Assembly: GCA_902778625.1 (NCBI GenBank)
Contig: CACYYM010000018.1
Coordinates: 17,116 to 81,115 of the forward strand
DNA from: an uncultured Bacteroidales bacterium
GTDB taxonomy: Bacteria > Bacteroidota > Bacteroidia > Bacteroidales > Bacteroidaceae
Length of the DNA: 64,000 bases
Reading direction: 5' to 3'
Shown here: in pieces, positions 61,012-64,000 of the stretch
Numbering within the stretch: position 1 is the stretch's first letter
How the letters are laid out: every line of letters starts with the position of its first letter
Made by a program: the position numbers and the translations under genes
The notes under the pieces: generated by a model
Database searches by the model: none
Seen by the model: the letters and a program-made list of their open reading frames with translations, nothing else
Told to the model about the DNA's origin: nothing

Positions 61012-63831
61012 TTATCTTTTCGCACGTTTCAGTCCTCCTTCTATGTAAATACCCTGCAATTTTCGATTTACGACTTTCCTGCCACTGAGGTCAAAGACTA
61101 CATTTCGGGTTTTAAGTTTTGAATCTTGAATTGACTCGATTCCTGTTCCGATGTCGTGCAGCACGACCTCAAGCTTATCCAAAGGCGGCACCTTCGTTCC
61201 GCCCTGATTGTACGGGTCGTCCCAACGGACAAGCAGATAGGCTCGCAAGGCTCCGATGACACAAGACTCGTCGAATCTGCAATCAGGCGTAGTGTCGATA
61301 AAGTCAATATAGAAGCCTTCCTGGTAATCAAACGCGATGCTAAAGTCCTCGTCCGGCACAATAATATAAGGAACATGCGCGCGAGGCTGCAACTCCTGCT
61401 CGAAGATAATCTTACCATCCTCAACCCTGTCAAGCCTGTAATACTTTCCCTTGCTTGCGTCTGGCTCAGTCGGCAATATTATCGTTGCCATCTGACCTGC
61501 GGTGAAGGTGACAGGCTCATTTATCACATCTGAGCTTTTGCCAATGACAGCATCTAAGATATTGGGGAAATGCACTTCCAAAGCAGAGAGATAGCCTTCG
61601 TTTCGATATATCAATTGACCATCCTTGTAGAATGCGAAGAACTGTTTGAAGTCAAGACTATATGAGTTTGGCTCGCCAATACCGCTCAAAGGACCTCCAA
61701 GCAATGGACCGAGGTTTTCCAAGAAACACTTGTTGTACATCATGTACGTCTTCCCATCAAGTAAAGTCGTCTCGTCTATTTTACTGACCTCTGAAGAACA
61801 TATCTTCCAATACTCATCTCCTTCTACAATACCATCGGGGGAAACAATCACACTCATTCCTAACGGCAAGTTATCGCCTAAGGCATATCTTTTCTTTGCG
61901 TTATAGAGGAAAAGGTCTCGACAAACAAGATTATCTGCAAGGTAATCATACAAAGTATTGTGGCTTATCTCGTAAAAGACATTCTTGTCTTCGGTATAGA
62001 ACCATACATTGCCTGCTTCATCCTCGCGCATATAAAAACATAGGGTATCGTCTTGTGTTATAAGTTCCTTGGCGGCAACATACTCATTTCCTTCGGCATC
62101 CACCTCAAGTTTATAAGATGTCTTGCATTTTCTCGTCTTGAGTATGCGGGAATAAGTTTTATCATTTATCAAAGTATCACCTGCTGTCGTGTAATAGAAT
62201 AACTTCACATCGTCTACTTTATATCGTCCCTCTTGTTCGTATCCAAATCCATCCACCCACGCCATGCCTTCAAGGAACGACAAGGGCTGGTGTGGTTCTT
62301 CTGGCAGAGCCACGATGTTGCCGAAGTTGCTCCAAGGCGAAGTGGCTTTGTACTCTTCTATAGAACCTGCCGGCACATGAAGCGTGGCTGAAGCAATAAG
62401 TGAATTTTTGAATACGTCGTACCCCAAGGATGGAACATTATTTCCATAAGAATATACATCTGTCAAATTGCTGCAGCCATAGAAAGCATTATCTCCGATG
62501 TTGGTCACACTCCTTGGGATAGTGACACTTGTCAGATGACGACAATTCAAAAAAGCCCGTTTGCTAATGCCGACAACCCCCTCTGGTATGACAAGATCTT
62601 TTACCTCTTCGTCGTTGAGATAAAGGTGGACATCATAGTTAAAGACACCACTAACATCTTGAAAAGAAATGCCGCACCAGGCAGCGAGGTCTGAGATATG
62701 CACGGCATTTAGGTTTTCACACCACATAAAAGCCATGCTCCCTATGGTTGTCATGCTTGGCGGTATGGTGACACTGGTTAAATTGCCGCAGCTTCGGAAA
62801 GCTTCGGAACTAATGCGGGTGACACCCTCTGGAATGATGACGCTAGTCAGACCCGTGCAATTATCAAAGGCATAGCGGCAAATGCTGGTAACACCATCTG
62901 GTATGACAAGGTCAGTCATCTCCTCACCATTGAGATAGAGATGGTGGGCATAGAAGAGAGGATTAGAGCTGCTGGATACATCATCCCACTGAAACTCGAT
63001 TTTGCACCAGGCAGCCAGGTCAGTGATGTGCACGGCAGTCAGCCCCGCACAATTGTAGAATGCCCTATAATCAACATGGGTAAGGCTTTCAGGGATGGTA
63101 ACGCTGGTTAGACCTGTGCAGTAATTAAAGGCTTGATAGCCGATACATGTGGTACCTTCTTTAATTACCAGATCGCCCGTAGGAACATTACCCTTATAGC
63201 CAACAAGTAGTGGTCCTATGTAAAAAAGGCCATCGGGAGCCTCATTATATTGTGTAGAATACCAAGGCGTATTTTGAAACGCATATCTGCCAATGTAGTT
63301 GAGATCGGCAGGGAGAGTGAGGCTGGCCAAACTACGACAATCGGCAAAAGCCTGTTCATCTATTGAGCGGATAGAAGAAGGAATAACTACCGACTCAAGC
63401 TGGCTACAATTATGAAAAAGTTTTCTGGAAATTCGTATCAGTCCTTCAGGAAGCTGTACTGCAGTTAAGCCGTCGCAGTTCTCAAAAGCTGCTTCTCCGA
63501 TATCAGTCACACTTTCGGGTATGCTGACAGACTTGATGTTGTTGTTCGTCCAAAAGGCTTGCTCGCCAATACTGGTTACAACATATTCTGTCGTTCCTAC
63601 GGTAAATTTGTCAAGTATTACCACATCATCCGCCGCATCAGGGCTACCTGGGCATAGGTCTATAAGTCCCATGTCAACCTCCATCTCACATCCTGCTTTT
63701 ACCGAAGCCGTGGGCTGGCCTGGCTCGTAAGTATAGACGACGTTGGTTTGTGGGTCTATGTACTCGTCGGCCATAACTGTAAGGGTCATAGCTGACATAA
63801 TTGCTGATAAAAGAATAATTGCCTTTTTCAT
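61012..63831 (-). CDS. BspA-type leucine-rich repeat surface protein with sorting tail
   Basis: 939 residues with a signal peptide (about 1-21). Residues about 85-500 are BspA/LRR_5-type repeats of roughly 23 residues with the form IGEQAFWTNNNIKSVSIPESV and CTGLTSVTIPESLTHVDYRAF. The later half (520-900) is an unassigned beta-rich region. The C-terminus carries VFDLSGRKVVNRKLQGIYIEGG, a degraded form of the sorting tail. Such proteins mediate adhesion to host or other microbes. Transcribed toward the CotH gene; separated by array 10. Confidence 0.93.
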   Translation of the reverse strand: MKKAIILLSAIMSAMTLTVMADEYIDPQTNVVYTYEPGQPTASVKAGCEMEVDMGLIDLCPGSPDAADDVVILDKFTVGTTEYVVTSIGEQAFWTNNNIKSVSIPESVTDIGEAAFENCDGLTAVQLPEGLIRISRKLFHNCSQLESVVIPSSIRSIDEQAFADCRSLASLTLPADLNYIGRYAFQNTPWYSTQYNEAPDGLFYIGPLLVGYKGNVPTGDLVIKEGTTCIGYQAFNYCTGLTSVTIPESLTHVDYRAFYNCAGLTAVHITDLAAWCKIEFQWDDVSSSSNPLFYAHHLYLNGEEMTDLVIPDGVTSICRYAFDNCTGLTSVIIPEGVTRISSEAFRSCGNLTSVTIPPSMTTIGSMAFMWCENLNAVHISDLAAWCGISFQDVSGVFNYDVHLYLNDEEVKDLVIPEGVVGISKRAFLNCRHLTSVTIPRSVTNIGDNAFYGCSNLTDVYSYGNNVPSLGYDVFKNSLIASATLHVPAGSIEEYKATSPWSNFGNIVALPEEPHQPLSFLEGMAWVDGFGYEQEGRYKVDDVKLFYYTTAGDTLINDKTYSRILKTRKCKTSYKLEVDAEGNEYVAAKELITQDDTLCFYMREDEAGNVWFYTEDKNVFYEISHNTLYDYLADNLVCRDLFLYNAKKRYALGDNLPLGMSVIVSPDGIVEGDEYWKICSSEVSKIDETTLLDGKTYMMYNKCFLENLGPLLGGPLSGIGEPNSYSLDFKQFFAFYKDGQLIYRNEGYLSALEVHFPNILDAVIGKSSDVINEPVTFTAGQMATIILPTEPDASKGKYYRLDRVEDGKIIFEQELQPRAHVPYIIVPDEDFSIAFDYQEGFYIDFIDTTPDCRFDESCVIGALRAYLLVRWDDPYNQGGTKVPPLDKLEVVLHDIGTGIESIQDSKLKTRNVVFDLSGRKVVNRKLQGIYIEGGLKRAKR

Positions 63832-63862
63832 AGTAGTATAACTTTTGTCATGTTTCCAAGAG

Positions 63863-63893
63863 CAAAATTAGGTGTTTTTTGCGTTCCATCCAA
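63863..63893 (-). promoter_or_regulatory. Promoter of the BspA-like gene
   Basis: Minus-strand TTGGA (63889-63893) and TAATTTTG (63863-63870), 18 bp apart, 32 bp upstream of the ATG. Confidence 0.75.
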
Positions 63894-63900
63894 ATAAATT

Positions 63901-63959
63901 CACTCCCAAGTGCTCCCAACTTATGAAAGTTTTTAGTGATTTGGGAGTAGTTGGGAGTA
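63901..63959. promoter_or_regulatory. Inverted repeat of paired CTCCCAA motifs
   Basis: CACTCCCAAGTGCTCCCAA (63901-63919) is inverted at 63941-63959 with 16 of 19 matching and a 21-bp centre. Each arm has CTCCCAA twice, 10-11 bp apart. It lies between divergent promoters and may be an operator. Confidence 0.5.
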
Positions 63960-63970
63960 AAATTACTTGC

Positions 63971-63997
63971 TTGTCCTATGAAAAAGGCTTAAATTTG
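63971..63997 (+). promoter_or_regulatory. Promoter of a gene beyond the right edge
   Basis: TTGTC (63971-63975) and TAAATTTG (63990-63997), pointing off the right edge; the 14-bp spacing is shorter than usual. Confidence 0.55.
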
Positions 63998-64000
63998 CAG

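Overview
The window reads as chromosome of a Bacteroidota member, most likely Bacteroidales and Prevotellaceae-like. The evidence is the recurrent promoter form TAnnTTTG with a TTG-type -33 box, a tmRNA whose tag ends NNYALAA, several secreted proteins with a Prevotella/Porphyromonas-style C-terminal tail (hydrophobic strand, [AS]G[RQ]R, GLYI.GGKK), and an abundance of secreted glycoside hydrolases. I place it no closer than that. Both window edges cut through ordinary chromosome.

Layout. 1-4.1 kb (+): tail of an NhaC-type antiporter, rsmG, a metallo-beta-lactamase-fold hydrolase and a GH110-like beta-helix enzyme. 4.2-15.1 kb (-): a GH30 enzyme with a broken C-terminal extension, a PD40/CxxCH lipoprotein, a DUF6057-like membrane protein, a 1388-residue M60-like metallopeptidase and a Ca2+/Na+ exchanger. 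15.7-24.1 kb (+): a frameshifted TPR protein, then a 3-keto-glycoside-type cluster (two Gfo/Idh/MocA oxidoreductases, a DUF1080 protein, a TIM-barrel epimerase) interleaved with tatA and tatC, then an OmpA porin. 24.5-25.1 kb: two apparently truncated divergent genes. 25.2-31.9 kb (-): an arylacetate/aromatic amino acid cluster (ACT protein, two PaaK-type ligases, an aminotransferase, iorB, iorA). 31.9-38.9 kb (-): folE, a SPOR protein, tpiA, a DoxX/MauE-like protein, a DUF1599 protein, glyA, pyrI and pyrB. 39-45.7 kb: a class A PBP, a candidate small RNA, a secreted calpain-like protease, a SPOUT methyltransferase and a serine hydrolase. 46.5-46.9 kb: ssrA (tmRNA) with a duplicated 3' end. 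47-53.6 kb: two GH31 enzymes, a SusE/F-like protein and a GH43 enzyme. 53.7-63.8 kb: glmM, nagA, a predicted K+ channel fused to a CotH/GLUG surface protein, and a BspA-type LRR protein.

The most unusual signal is not a gene. Ten intergenic sites carry short arrays of imperfect palindromes whose centres repeat every 22 bp, i.e. about two helical turns. The period and the geometry (about 8-nt arm, 2-nt centre, about 8-nt arm, 4-nt linker) are kept, while the arm sequences change completely between arrays: CCGC/GCGG, CTTAAC/GTTAAG, TAAC/GTTA, ATAC/GTAT, AACTCG/CGAGTT. In the 15.2-15.5 kb array they also change within one array. Most arrays sit just past the 3' end of a gene. Seven of the ten have a terminal unit centred on AG, usually set 21 bp from its neighbour. 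Two of the arrays lie inside colinear copies of a roughly 400-bp dispersed noncoding element. I do not recognise this architecture as a named repeat class.
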